From Lacrimispora xylanisolvens (GTDB lineage Bacteria > Bacillota > Clostridia > Lachnospirales > Lachnospiraceae): 64,000 bases of DNA. The DNA is taken from the NCBI GenBank assembly GCA_017084465.1, contig CP070896.1, positions 3,260,501 to 3,324,500 on the forward strand, given 5' to 3'. The notes beneath the pieces were generated by a model that had not been told where the DNA came from, did not search any database, and saw only the letters and a list, made by a program, of their open reading frames with translations. Position numbers and translations under genes: made by a program. Position 1 is the first letter of the stretch. Each line of letters starts with the position of its first letter. Positions 7,820 through 18,371 of this stretch are shown in pieces.

Positions 7820-9296
7820 ATGATATTGAACAGGCACAAGGAGGTGATTTTAGTAAGCACCGTTCTGTTTGGAAAATATCAATTATGCGGTATCTTGGGA
7901 GCCGGTCGGGAAGGAACAGTTTTTCTGGCGGTTCATCTTGGGCTTGAAGAATACAGGGCAGTGAAACGTGTATCCAAAAGCTTTCTTAATTATGAACAAT
8001 TCAGGCGTGAAGCATTGATTTTAAAAGAGCTGCGCCATCCTGGTATTCCCATTGTATATGACGTAGAAGAAGATGAAAGTTACAGTTATTTAATTGAAGA
8101 GTATTTGGAAGGAGATTCCTTATATGATCTTGTGAAAAAACAGGGTCATCTGTCGCGGGAGCTGACCATTTTCTATGGAATTCAGCTTGCCAGCATCATT
8201 AATTATCTGCATCTCGCAGGAACAACCCCTATATTACATTTAGATTTACAGCCGAAAAACCTGTTATTATGCCATGATACCATTAAACTCATTGACTTTG
8301 GACTGGCTGCATCGTTAAAAGAAGCAAATAAGCCGGGAGAACGATATGGTACGGTGGGTTGCGCTGCACCGGAGCAGTATGAGGCAGAAGCCGTGCTTGA
8401 TGAAAGAACAGATATTTATGCCATTGGCACGATCCTCTGTTATTTATACACTGGGAAATTCCCTGGGCTGCCTTTTATACCAGCATCGTCCTTGGATCGG
8501 GCTGGCAGAAGTTATTGGGCAATGTATCTGTAAAGAAAAGGAAAACAGGTATTCAACGGCGCAGGAGCTAATGGAACAGCTTGGCCAGTTAAAAGAAACG
8601 GAAACGGATGCAAAAAAACGTCTGCAATCATCATCTCTTACAATTGCTCTTTCAGGGAGCAAATCTGGGGCAGGAACAACCCACATTGGAATCGGCCTGT
8701 CTGTCTACCTTAAAAATCAAGGAATTCCCAACTTATTGGAAGAAAAACAGGACTCTTTTATGGGAGCCGGTCTTTTTAAATTCACAAAAGCAAAGCGAGA
8801 CAGCTATGGTTTGCTGCATTACAGAAACTTAGTCATAAAGCCATATTATGGTGCAGGAGTGAAATTAAAGGAACCATCCTTTCGTGTGCACCTGATGGAT
8901 TGGGGAGAGAATTTAAGCCAGGCGCTTAGTATGGAACCGGATGCTGTAATACTGGTGTGTGACGCCAGTATATGGAATCAGATTCATGCCTTTGAATCTA
9001 CGGAAGAAGTAACAAGATCCGGGATCCCCTATGCCGTCATATACAATCATTGGGCGATTGATAAAAAAATCCGTATCCCAAAAGGTGCACAGGCATCCGT
9101 CTTTTTTCGTGCCCCATTTTTTTCTGATCCATTTACAGTCAGTAATGAACTGGAGACCTTTTATCAGGCTGTTACCAATGAAATCCTGAAGGAAACCCAG
9201 GGAGGAAGAAGATGGGATTTATCAGTTATTCGCTGGGGAAAGAATGTGATGAAAAAACTTAGGATAAAGGAGCACTGTCCGCCAGGAAAGGGTTAA
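7820..9296 (+). CDS. Serine/threonine protein kinase fused to a degenerate MinD/ParA-like domain (one frameshift)
   Basis: About 490 residues. The N-half is a Hanks-type kinase: glycine loop LGAGREGTVFLA, AVKRVSK lysine, catalytic loop HLDLQPKN in place of the usual HRDLKPxN, DFG, and APEQ. The C-half begins SGSKSGAGTTHIG, aligned with the deviant Walker A of MinD/ParA but with Thr where the P-loop Lys should be. The frame breaks near 8499-8501, where one extra G in CGGG separates SLDR from LAEVIGQCICKEKENRY. The start is uncertain: a strong AAGGAGGTG at 7838-7846 precedes GTA 7853 rather than GTG, so ATG 7820 is used. No transmembrane segment is obvious, so it is probably cytoplasmic. A second degenerate ATPase-like gene follows immediately. 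Confidence 0.75.
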
Positions 9297-9302
9297 ACTT
9301 CT

Positions 9303-9921
9303 ATGAAGAAATTTTCGAAAAGAGGCTGGAAACTGGGTAACCCCTTTAGTAAAGCCGGGACCCCTGAATTAATAGGTATTATTGGTACCGGAAGAGGGAC
9401 CGGAGTGACTCATTTTTCAGTCATGACAGCCGGATATTTATCTGGTGTGATGAGAATGCGGTGTGCAGTTTTGGAATGGAATCATCATGGGTCCTTTTCG
9501 TGTATGGAGGCAGCCTGTTCCAGTGGAAAAAAAGGTGAAAGCCCGTTTCGGGTTCTGGAGACAGATTATTTTGGAAAAGCGGGGATTGATACACTGTTGT
9601 TGTGTAAAAAAAGTCCGGTTACCATGCTGTAATTGTGGATTATGGGACTGCAAAGGAAGGCAATCTGGAAGAGTTTTTTCGATGCAGCAGGCAATATGTA
9701 ATAGGAAGTCTTAGTGAGTGGCAGATTGGTGAATTTCTGGAATTTGAAAAGAGGGGATAAAATCGGAGAAAAGCTGGCACAACCTGATATCATTTGGCAG
9801 TGAAGAAGCCAGAACAAGTCTGGAAAAAAGATTAAAGGTTCCGGTCAGAAGAATTCCCTTTTCCATAGATCCATTTTCCGTCACTGCTGAGACTATGAGT
9901 TTCTACGAGCAATTATTTTAA
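9303..9921 (+). pseudogene. Second degenerate MinD/ParA-like protein, two frameshifts
   Basis: Reading across two frame changes (near 9615 and 9755) gives one protein of about 205 residues that starts at ATG 9303 six nt after the kinase gene and ends at TAA 9921. IIGTGRGTGVTHFSVMTAGYL near residue 25 mirrors the G-x-G-x-TH pattern of the preceding C-terminal domain and again lacks the P-loop Lys. Later segments (VIVDYGTAKEGN, then PFSIDPFSVTAETMSFYEQLF) resemble the end of that domain, so the two are probably paralogues. Whether the breaks are sequencing indels or real decay cannot be settled here. Confidence 0.6.
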
Positions 9922-9955
9922 AATACAAAAGATAAAATGGCGGGGAGATAGCAAT

Positions 9956-10198
9956 ATGAGTAAAGAAGACAGTGGTATATGGAAAGAAGGTAAAAGAGAC
10001 CAGTATCTGGAAGGACTGAAAAGGTACAGAAATAAGGGGGTTCCCATTGTTATCGACGGCGAGGAACTGCCGGAGACAGACTGGGGAAGAATATTTGAAA
10101 TAAGGGAGGATGACAGCTTTTATATGGCAGACTATGTTCCAAACGAGGAGACCGGTAAACTGCAGGAAATCAGATTTGACCGTGTCTACAACCGGTAA
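9956..10198 (+). CDS. Conserved small hypothetical protein
   Basis: An 80-residue soluble, charged protein with no signal peptide or membrane segment, starting at ATG 9956 about 8 nt after GGGAGA. Its core VPIVIDGEELPETDWGRIFEI and end IRFDRVYNR look structured, but no family was recognised. It follows the kinase and degenerate ATPase genes on the same strand with a 34-nt gap, so it may belong to that operon. Nothing further can be said about its role. Confidence 0.65.
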   Translation: MSKEDSGIWKEGKRDQYLEGLKRYRNKGVPIVIDGEELPETDWGRIFEIREDDSFYMADYVPNEETGKLQEIRFDRVYNR

Positions 10199-10400
10199 TT
10201 TCAGGGAACATGTAATCAGGGGCGCGTTGGCGGATTCCATCTTCAGCCCGGAGAGAGTGAGTTTATGCGCGTCAGGGAGGGTTAGGGGAATCAGAATGTA
10301 ATGAAAATGTAAATTCCAAAAAGAAAGAAGTATGATATAATCTAGAAGATATTACAGAAATGAGTTCATAAGATATGATCCATAAGCAGGAGGAAAACAG

Positions 10401-12062
10401 ATGAAGAGGAAAGCAGTGCCGGTTATGGTGGCGCTGGGATTGATTTTGCTGGTTCTGGCCGGTTCTTTCGGAGTCCGGTTTTTGGAACGGTATATTCCAT
10501 CCAGTGAGCAGGCAGATTTGACTGAGGTTTTTGGGGTCACAGGGGATGAGGTAGCAGTTTTTTTAAATGAGAATCTTCAGGAAACCAAAGGTCTTTTTGT
10601 AGAGGATCAGACTTATCTACCCATCAGTTGGATCAATGAAAATTTAAATGAGCGTTTTTTACTGGGATAACAATGAGAAGCTGCTGGTGTATACGCTTCC
10701 GGATTCCATTGTTTATGCAGATCAGGATACTAAAGGTTCTTCCGGAAAATCACTGATTCTGGAGAAAGGGGATACTGTGTATTTATCCCTGGGCCTTATT
10801 GCTAACTATACAGATGCTGAGTTTACCGCGTATGATTCAGCTGTAAATAAGCGGGTGTTTATCAATAATAACTGGACGGATAAAGAACGGGCTACAGTTG
10901 TTAAAGACGGTAATGTGCGTATCAAAGGCGGAGTAAGGAGTCCCATTGCAACTCATGTGAATGAGGGGAGCAAAGTGACGGTTCTGGATTCCATGAACAA
11001 ATGGGATAAAATCAGGACAGAGGACGGTTTTATTGGCTATGTGGAACGCAGACGCCTTGGAGAATCGCAAAAAGAGGCCTCCGTAAGTACTTTTACAAAG
11101 CCGGTTTATAAGAATATAACCATGGATCAGCCGGTTTGCCTGGTATGGCATCAGGTTACCTCGGCAGAGGGGAATTCTACCTTTGACAGTCTGATTGCCA
11201 ATACCTCAGGGGTTAACGTGATTTCGCCAACGTGGTACGAATTAAGTGATAATGAAGGTGGTTTTCATTCCCTGGCAGATGCGGGGTATGAAAAAAAGGC
11301 CCACGACAAAGGATTGAAGGTCTGGGCATTGATTAATAACTTTAGTTCAGATGTGAATACGGAAATCCTGATGTCTAAAACATCAACCAGAAAGAAACTG
11401 ATTGACAGCCTGATGGCAGAGGCAAAGACCTATGGATTTGACGGCATTAATCTGGACTTTGAAGGCATAAAAGAGGAAGCGGGTCCCCATTACATTCAGT
11501 TTATCAGAGAGCTGTCTATCCCATGCAGAGAGAAGGGGCTTGTCCTGTCCGTGGATAATTACGTGCCCGTTGCAGGAAATGAGTTTTATAACCGTAAGGA
11601 GCAGGGAATTGTAGCTGATTATGTGATCATTATGGGTTACGATGAACATTATGCAGGCGGAGAGGCCGGTTCTGTGTCTTCTATTCAATATGTGGAAGAT
11701 GGAATTAAGAATACGCTTAAAGTTGTTCCCAAGGAAAAGGTTATTAATGGTATTCCTTTTACACCAGAATATGGACGGAAGGAACAGATGGAAAGACGTC
11801 ATCCTCTGCCATTGGTATCGCAAAATCCAAAGAATGGGTTACGAAAAATGATGTGAAACTGTACTGGCAGGAGGAGTTGGGACAGTATTACGGAGAACTT
11901 CAGACAGAAGAAGGCAAAAAAACCATATGGCTTGAGGAAGAACGTTCCATCGGTCTGAAGATGAATTTGATCCGTCAGTACGATCTGGCAGGTGTGGCAT
12001 GCTGGAAGCTGGGATTTGAGCCGGCTGATTTGTGGGATGAAGTACGGCTTGACAAGGAATAA
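10401..12062 (+). CDS. GH18 family glycosidase with N-terminal anchor and SH3 domain (two frameshifts)
   Basis: About 553 residues when joined across breaks at the T6 run 10655-10660 and the T4 run near 11760. Order: an N-terminal membrane anchor (about residues 5-25, VALGLILLVLAGSFGV), a copper-amine-oxidase-N-like domain (about 40-160), a bacterial SH3 domain (about 165-215, VRIKGGVRSPIATHVNEGSK) and a GH18 barrel. The catalytic strand reads FDGINLDFEG, matching DGxxxDxE with the Glu as acid/base. The layout recalls SleL/YaaH-like peptidoglycan N-acetylglucosaminidases. ATG 10401 follows AGGAGG. Neighbouring phosphoesterase and amidase genes suggest an envelope or sporulation role. Confidence 0.85.
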
Positions 12063-12094
12063 CAGAAGAAAGGGATAAGCAGGAAGGTCAGTTT

Positions 12095-13520
12095 ATGAAA
12101 AAAAGGGTATTATTGGCAGCATTGGCGGCTGCAGTTTGTGTAACTTCAGGCTGCTCTTTTAAAAAAGGAGCACAGGAACTTACGCAGGAAGAGAGTACGG
12201 CACAGCCGGAGACAACCGTTACACAAGTACAGACACCTTCCACAGCACAGGTTCCTGAAACCTCCGGGGAATCTTCGCCAGAACAACCCCAGGAACTGGA
12301 GGAAGGAACCGCCAGGATTATAATAGCTACAGATATTCATTATCTGGCCAGAGATTTAACCGATATGCAGATGAGCTATGAATATACAGCTGATCACGGA
12401 GATGGCAAAGTAATGAAATATATCTGGGAAATTACAGATGCATTCATTGAAGAAGTGAAAGCAGAAAAGCCGGATCTGGTAATATTAGAGGGAGATTTAA
12501 CTTATAACGGAGAGCGGGATAGCCATATAGAACTTGCCAGTAAACTGGAGGCCATAGAAGAAGCGGGAATTCCTGTAATCGTTATTCCTGGAAACCATGA
12601 TATTAATAATCCTGATGCCAGTCGGTTTGAGGGAGAGTCCATACTTAGTACGGAAAGTATTACACCAGAAGAATTTGAAGAGATATATGACAAATTCGGA
12701 TATAGCGAGGCGGTGAGCCGGGACCCGGCTTCCCTAAGCTATGTATATCAGATCAATGACAAAACCAGAGCTCTGATGCTTGACAGCTGCCAGTATGATC
12801 CCAAGAACCTGGTCGGCGGCATGATAAAGGACGATACATACACCTGGATTGAGGAGCAGATGGAAGAGGCCTGGAACCTGGGAATGAAAGTGATTCCTGT
12901 GGCCCATCATAATTTGCTTGATGAAAGTGAAGTTTATCTTCAGGATTGTACCATTGAGCACAGTGAACAGCTCATTGATCAGCTGGAGAGCTGGGAAGTT
13001 CCTTTATTTAAGCGGACATCTTCATGTTCAGCATTACAAGAGATCTCATGGCGATTCTGGAATTTATGAAATAGTGACAGGTTCTTTGTCTACCCCTCCT
13101 TGTTTGTACGGAATGCTGGAGTATGGACCGGAAGGAACCTTTAACTACCATACGAAATCTCTTGATATGAAAGCCTGGGCGGAGAAAACTGGAAATAAGG
13201 ACAAGAATCTTTTGAATTTCAGTAATTATGGTAGAAAGTATTTAAGTAAAGTATTTTATAATCAGGCTCAGGATGAGTTTAATAGCTTAAGCACCCTTCA
13301 GGGTCTGACTGAAAGTCAACGGGATATGATGGCTAAGGTATACGCAGAACTGAATTCTGCGTGTTATGAAGGTAAAGTAGCGGACATCCGTGAGAAGGTC
13401 ATGGCAAAAAAAGGATATAAATTATGGCAGGAAGAGGGGTATCCCAGTATTTTATCCCAGTATCTGGAGTGGATCACTGCAGATGGCGGCAGAGATTATA
13501 ATACATTAAGCGTTAAATAA
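12095..13520 (+). CDS. Calcineurin-like metallophosphoesterase lipoprotein (one frameshift)
   Basis: About 475 residues. The N-terminus is a lipoprotein signal with lipobox VTSGC (Cys about residue 20), followed by a Thr/Glu/Pro/Gln-rich linker. The enzyme domain has the metallophosphoesterase motifs in order: DIH, GDLTYNG, GNHD, AHH and GHLH, the residues that hold the two-metal centre. GHLH is reached only after a frame change near 13005, where one missing T in CTTTATTTAAGC splits the gene. It is expected outside the membrane, cleaving a phosphodiester or phosphomonoester of unknown identity. It starts 32 nt after the GH18 gene and is probably cotranscribed. Confidence 0.85.
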
Positions 13521-13581
13521 AAGGAAAGTCACTTGTACCGGTTCTTTTTTAATTCACCAAAAAGTATAATTCATTAAGAAC

Positions 13582-14298
13582 GTGAATCGGGTAAAGAGCG
13601 TGAAATTAAAAAAATGGGAACCGTTCATGGCGGTGATTTTGCTGATATTGGTTTATGTTATATCGAGCCAGGCGGGAAAGATGGCAGCAGTAAATAACGC
13701 CCCATCTGCACAGAAGAATCGGCCTGTGGTAGTAATTGATGCAGGCCACGGGGGGAGTGATCCTGGTAAGATCGGGATTGACGGCACTCTTGAAAAGGAT
13801 ATTAATCTGCAGATTACCATGAAACTGAAAAAGTATCTGGAAGCATCGGATGTGGATGTTGTTCTTACCAGAGATGATGATAATGGACTGTATTCAGCCA
13901 GAGACAACAGAAAAAAGATGGCGGATATGAACAAACGGTGTGATATCATCAATAAAACCAAGCCTGCCTTGACTGTAAGTATCCATCAAAACAGTTATCA
14001 CCAGGAGGAAATCTCCGGAGGACAGGTGTTTTATTATAAAAAGTCAGAAAAAGGGAAAAAGCTTGCTGAAACCATACAGGAAAGGTTCGATTTTTTATTG
14101 GGGGATAAGAATACAAGACTTGCAAAACCCAATGACAATTATTACCTGCTGCTTCATGTGAGGACACCGATTGTAATCGTGGAATGCGGATTCTTAACCA
14201 ATGGCAAAGAATCAAAGCTTTTGAATGATGAAGATTACCAGGACCGGGTAGCGTGGACCATACATATGGGAATCATGAGCTATTTAAATAATAACTAA
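13582..14298 (+). CDS. N-acetylmuramoyl-L-alanine amidase (Amidase_3), CwlD-like
   Basis: Zinc amidase that cleaves the MurNAc-L-Ala bond of peptidoglycan. The 238-residue protein has one N-terminal membrane segment (about residues 15-32) and an Amidase_3 domain: VIDAGHGGSDPG (first zinc His), EKDINL (zinc Glu), SIHQNSYH (second zinc His) and ECGFLTN with the catalytic Glu. Size and single anchor resemble CwlD, which makes muramic-delta-lactam in spore cortex, but a general role is possible. A TATAAT at 13565-13570 would place the transcript start near 13577, so GTG 13600 (MKLKKWEPFM) competes with GTG 13582 as the start. Confidence 0.87.
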   Translation: MNRVKSVKLKKWEPFMAVILLILVYVISSQAGKMAAVNNAPSAQKNRPVVVIDAGHGGSDPGKIGIDGTLEKDINLQITMKLKKYLEASDVDVVLTRDDDNGLYSARDNRKKMADMNKRCDIINKTKPALTVSIHQNSYHQEEISGGQVFYYKKSEKGKKLAETIQERFDFLLGDKNTRLAKPNDNYYLLLHVRTPIVIVECGFLTNGKESKLLNDEDYQDRVAWTIHMGIMSYLNNN

Positions 14299-14304
14299 AT
14301 ATAT

Positions 14305-14342
14305 AAAAAACAGGAACCTTTGGCTTACAGGTTCCTGTTTTT
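14305..14342 (+). terminator. Rho-independent terminator after the amidase gene
   Basis: AAACAGGAACCT and AGGTTCCTGTTT form a 12-bp stem with A and T tracts on opposite sides, so it may also serve the converging gene that ends at 14363. Confidence 0.88.
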
Positions 14343-14362
14343 GTCTTTAGATGGAATAAGTG

Positions 14363-15082
14363 TTATTCTGACTGTAAACCAGTTTCTTTCTCAGTTTCCG
14401 TTTCCATTTCCGTTTCAGTGCTCTCTGCAGCGCTAGTTGACAGCACGGCAGCAGTCTTATTAACTTCTCCGATTTTTTCAGAAGTTTTTGCTACTAATTG
14501 ATCAGATCTGCTTTGCAGTCTGGATGCAGCCTCGATTTTTTGATCTGTATTTCCGTAACCTTGTTTAATCTCACTTTTTAATACATTGATTTTTCCATCA
14601 ATCATGTCTTTTGCAGATGAGATTATTTCTACCTGAGATACACCGGATGATAATTTTGTAATTGCACTCATCTGATCAGCCTGCGCATCTTCTTTTGATT
14701 TTGGTTTTTTATAAATTTTACCGGTTTCATTAATGAAATAAGAATCCGATTTATCTGATTCATCCGCCTGAACCTGTGCGATCTGATCGTCAATGGCTTT
14801 TAGCTGCATCTCAAATTCTTTCAGTTTATCATTCATGTTTTCTGAACCGTTTGCCTGATCGTTGTCCAGCATTGACTGTTTTTGTTCCAGAATCCTTTGC
14901 TTCTGATCCATTAGCTGCTTCAGCATACTCTTCTTTTTCCCGACAGGGGAAATTGATACTTCATCGGTTTTCTTGCTTTCCTTACTTTTTCCGTAAATTG
15001 CCTCATGTTTATTGTTAGCAGAACGGTTGATGGAAGCGATATTTATTTTTGTCGACTGGGTTTCCATTTTACCAATATACAT
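14363..15082 (-). CDS. Uncharacterised coiled-coil protein
   Basis: A 239-residue hydrophilic protein with no signal peptide or membrane span. Long heptad-rich helices run about residues 50-110 (MLKQLMDQKQRILEQKQSML and EFEMQLKAIDDQIAQVQ) and 140-200. The tail is a Glu/Thr repeat (ETEMETETEKE). The start follows AGGAGGGT. No family was recognised. Upstream, GCCGAATAA on the minus strand resembles the -10 of flagellar sigma-D promoters, but the matching -35 is poor. It is transcribed alone, toward the amidase terminator. Confidence 0.6.
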   Translation of the reverse strand: MYIGKMETQSTKINIASINRSANNKHEAIYGKSKESKKTDEVSISPVGKKKSMLKQLMDQKQRILEQKQSMLDNDQANGSENMNDKLKEFEMQLKAIDDQIAQVQADESDKSDSYFINETGKIYKKPKSKEDAQADQMSAITKLSSGVSQVEIISSAKDMIDGKINVLKSEIKQGYGNTDQKIEAASRLQSRSDQLVAKTSEKIGEVNKTAAVLSTSAAESTETEMETETEKETGLQSE

Positions 15083-15184
15083 CTCATACCCTCCTTTTGT
15101 ACTGATTATTTATTCGGCAGTTAGAGGAGGAATATAATTATTTTGGCGCAAACGGTAACGATTACGGTATAAACGGTCTTACTA

Positions 15185-16413
15185 TCAATGAGATGGTGGA
15201 AAAAGCTGAATCATGACACAAAAATGAAATAGCTCCTCTGAAATTGAAATGTCCATAGTTCCATTACAGCGTTCAACTGCATCCCGAATGTTGGATAAGC
15301 CGATTCCATGAAGATGGGGGTCTTCTTTTGAAGACAGGAAAGGGCTGATACATGGGTTTGCTGTATGTGGGACCGGATTGGTTATTTCAATCATAAGAAA
15401 GGAACGTTGGACACAGGAAACTGCTGTAATCAGTGGAGGATCATTCCGGTCGGTTAATTTTGGCAGGCTTCCAGAGCGTTATCCAAAGCATTGCTTAAAA
15501 TGATACACAGGTCAGAAGGATTGATCAGATCAGAGGAGGGAAAAATAAAATCGGTATCCAAACGAATTTCCCATGCTCTGGCAAGCGCAAGCTTTTCCCT
15601 GATAATCGCATCTGCATAAGCGTTGCCAGAAGAATAATCGGGATAAAAAGTATTAAAAGTTCCGGTTATACAATCCAGGTAATTGAAAGCCTCTTCATTC
15701 TTATTCATGGAGAGGAGATTCCTTAAGCACAGCATATGGTTCTTAAAGTCATGGCGAAATCCGGACAGCTGTTTTTCCTCACCCTGCCATGCTGCGATCT
15801 GTTTTTCCAGTATTGAATTCTTGTCATTTGCAAGGCGTAAACTTAGTTTCCGGTCTGCATAGTAAGAGGAAAAAGTAATGAGTGAAACGCCGCCAGCTGC
15901 AACAGCGGTTGCAATCATGTTTGATAACAGTGTGTTGTTGTACTGGATGTGGTTCCAACCGTAATAAATAACGGTCTGTCTGGTGAAGAAACATAAGATC
16001 AGGAGGAACAGATTTTCTGTCATGGTAATCTCACCATGCAGATTACGACATTTTCTGCCCACCCATTCCAATATGGCTGCGTAAAGCAGGAAGGATAAAA
16101 TATCACATAGTTTATAAGCCATATCATAAGCAAATGAATTATGGATGATGTTTTTGCTTAAAAATTGAATTAATGGCAGAAAAACAAAATTGCATGTATA
16201 TCCCAACCCGTCAGTGAAAATAGCCAACATTACCTTTTTCCCGGTACTGGCCTGGAATAATACCCAGATCATGATCAGGGAAGTGATAAAATAAAACAGT
16301 TCCTGTGGAAATATCAGGGCAAGTCTGCAATTAATGTTGATAAAGTTGGAGGCCATGGAAACAAAGACAACTCCAATAAAGGTTAAAAGCTTGTGAAAAC
16401 GGAATTTTAACAT
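15185..16413 (-). CDS. AgrC-like sensor histidine kinase, GHKL type (one frameshift)
   Basis: About 410 residues. Six or so membrane segments fill the first 190 residues, followed by the H-box region SGFRHDFKNHMLCLRNLLS (phospho-acceptor His in RHDFKNH) and a GHKL ATPase with the N-box ILSNALDNALEAC. The G-box HGIGLSNIRDAVERC is in another frame: a missing A near 15458 splits the gene. This is the AgrC/ComD class that senses peptides or small signals. The same frame is open upstream of ATG 16413 with extra hydrophobic residues (VIILLIFTAYIQ), so the true start may overlap the regulator stop through a non-ATG codon. Partner: the LytTR regulator just upstream. Confidence 0.83.
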
Positions 16414-16460
16414 TTTACTGAAGAAACGATATTGGATATAAGCGGTAAAAATAAGAAGAA

Positions 16461-17167
16461 TTATAACAATACCTCCTTTTTCATATATTTGAGGAAGGTA
16501 CTGGAAAAATCCTGATATTTACGTTTGCTGACCGGAATTATTTCTCCGTTGGCAAGATGAAGATCCATTCGGTCAAACCGGACAATATAATCCATGTTAA
16601 CGATGTAACTTCTGTGGCACCGGAAGAAACGGGCGGGGAGATTCTTTTCAACGGATTCCAGCTTACCAGAAACTTCGGTGGTATTAGTCTGGTTGTGAAG
16701 AGTTAATGTTTTATTATTTACTTCCAGATACATAAGATCAGAGCAGGAAATACATATGGTGGACTGGCCTGATTTTACTATAATGGGAGGTTCTTTTAAG
16801 AGATTAAGCTGCTTGATTATATGATCCAGCACGGAATAAAGCTTTCGTCTGCTTACTGGTTTAATGAGATAATGGGAAGCATCCACATCAAAGGATTGAA
16901 ACACATATTGTTTATAAGCAGTAAGAAATACCAGCCTTGCCCTCGTATTGGTCTCCCTGATTATGGGAAGTATTCAGTCCGGATTCTTCTCCCATCTTAA
17001 TATCCAGAAAAATAAGGTCAGGCACAGCTTTGGAGGACAGAAGCTCTGTTCCGGATGTAAAAAAGGAAAAGCTGGAAGGGGATATTCCGTGTACGAAAAT
17101 ACCCTTCCAGATCATTTGCAAATTCATGCATAAACTCTGACTGGTCATCACAAAGAAATACGTTCAT
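16461..17167 (-). CDS. LytTR family response regulator (two frameshifts)
   Basis: About 235 residues when rejoined. The receiver begins MNVFLCDDQSEFMHEF at ATG 17167 (the DD pair is the acidic pocket), with phospho-acceptor Asp in DLIFLDIKMGEESG and the conserved Lys in HYLIKPVS. A LytTR DNA-binding domain fills the C-half (KSGQSTICISCSDLMYLEV, then FFRCHRSYIVNMDYI). Frame breaks lie at a T6 run near 17055 and near 16967 (between SGLN and LPIIRETN). The receiver Asp and Lys both survive on rejoining. It is encoded immediately before its AgrC-like kinase and probably controls a small target set that cannot be identified here. Confidence 0.83.
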
Positions 17168-17190
17168 TGCATCCACTTCCTATGTAAGAA

Positions 17191-18199
17191 TTAAAGCAGA
17201 AATATATTGTTCTTTCTGCACTCTTGGCGCATTTCGTCTGGCCAGATACTGGCCTGAACTTCCCCAACGTGTGCCCGGTCTAATAATAGCATACAAAGGC
17301 GTGACTGCCCGATTCCTCCGCCGATGGTATAGGGGAGTTCTCCGTTTAAAAGCATTTTATGATAAGGAAGCTCTTTGCGGTCTTCACATCCTGCCTTTCT
17401 TAACTGTTCTGACAGCGCTGTTTCATCTACCCGGATTCCCATGCTTGAGATTTCTAATGCACAGTTTAAATGTTCGAACCAGAAGAGAATATCTCCGTTA
17501 AGCTGCCAGTCATCGTAATCAGGTGCTCTGCCATCGTGGGGTGTTCCGCTGCCTAATTTATCTCCGATTTTCATGAGGAAGACACAGCCGTGCTCTTTTG
17601 TGATGGCATTTTCCCTCTCCTTGGGTGACAGTTTAGGATAGAGGTCTTCCAACTCCTGGGAGGTGATGAAAGCAATGTCATCAGGAAGGGCTTTGACTGC
17701 CTGGGGATATTTGTACCAGACTTCATGTTCCATGTGTTTTATAATCTTGAAAATAATTTTCACGGTCTCTTTTAATGTATTTTCGTTTCTTTCTTCTCTG
17801 GTAATTACTTTTTTCCCAATCCCACTGATCCACATAACAGGAGTGAAGATTGTCTAAATCTTCGTCTCTGCGGATGGCATTCATATTGGTGTAAAGTCCT
17901 TCTCCTGGCAGAAATCCGTATTCGTGGAGTGCCATACGTTTCCATTTGGCAAGGGAGTGTACCACTTCCATGGTTTCGCCGGGAACTCCTGAAAGATCAA
18001 ACTGCACCGGGCGTTCCACACCATTTAGATTATCATTTAATCCGCTGCTTCGTTCTACAAATAAAGGGGCGGAGATTCTCTCTAAGTTCATCTCCTTACC
18101 CAGTTCCTTTTGAAAGGTGTCTCTTATGTACTTAATAGCTTCCTGGGTTTCCCGGACAGAGAGCCTGGGATCATAGTTTTTGGGTATAATCAGTTCCAT
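17191..18199 (-). CDS. asnA: Aspartate--ammonia ligase (one frameshift)
   Basis: Ammonia-dependent asparagine synthetase, a class II tRNA-synthetase-like enzyme that makes Asn from Asp, ammonia and ATP. About 335 residues when joined, the usual AsnA length. Motifs include [22 protein letters not shown] near residue 45, [19 protein letters not shown] and the C-terminal [19 protein letters not shown]. The break is an A6 run (T6 at 17809-17814 on the plus strand) where five As give [12 protein letters not shown]. It has its own promoter (18232-18260). Conservation on both sides argues for a sequencing indel. Confidence 0.92.
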
Positions 18200-18231
18200 G
18201 TTTTTCTCCTCTTTTAACGTATACTGTTATT

Positions 18232-18260
18232 ATGGTATCATTGATAGGAAAAACTTACAA
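18232..18260 (-). promoter_or_regulatory. asnA promoter
   Basis: On the minus strand TTGTAA (18255-18260) and TACCAT (18232-18237) are 17 bp apart, about 30 nt before the asnA start. A short GGGCTTT/AAAGCCC inverted repeat at 18274-18288 lies just upstream and could be a regulator site. Confidence 0.55.
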
Positions 18261-18310
18261 CTGCTATTTGTATAGGGCTTTAAAAGCCCGTTTTGACAGG
18301 GGTAAAAGCA

Positions 18311-18339
18311 TTGCATGAGCCTTTACGCTGTGATATGAT
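18311..18339 (+). promoter_or_regulatory. Promoter of the tsaC-led operon
   Basis: TTGCAT (18311-18316), a 17-bp spacer and TATGAT (18334-18339). Transcription would begin about 18346, after the in-frame ATG at 18342, which supports ATG 18372 as the start of the first gene. Confidence 0.65.
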
Positions 18340-18371
18340 AAATGGAAGTGAAAAGAAAAGAGCAGAGAGAT

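Noticed and set aside
9303..9921. Treating the three short ORFs here as separate genes
   Set aside because: Their products join end to end as one protein across two small frame changes and match one fold, so a single broken gene is simpler.
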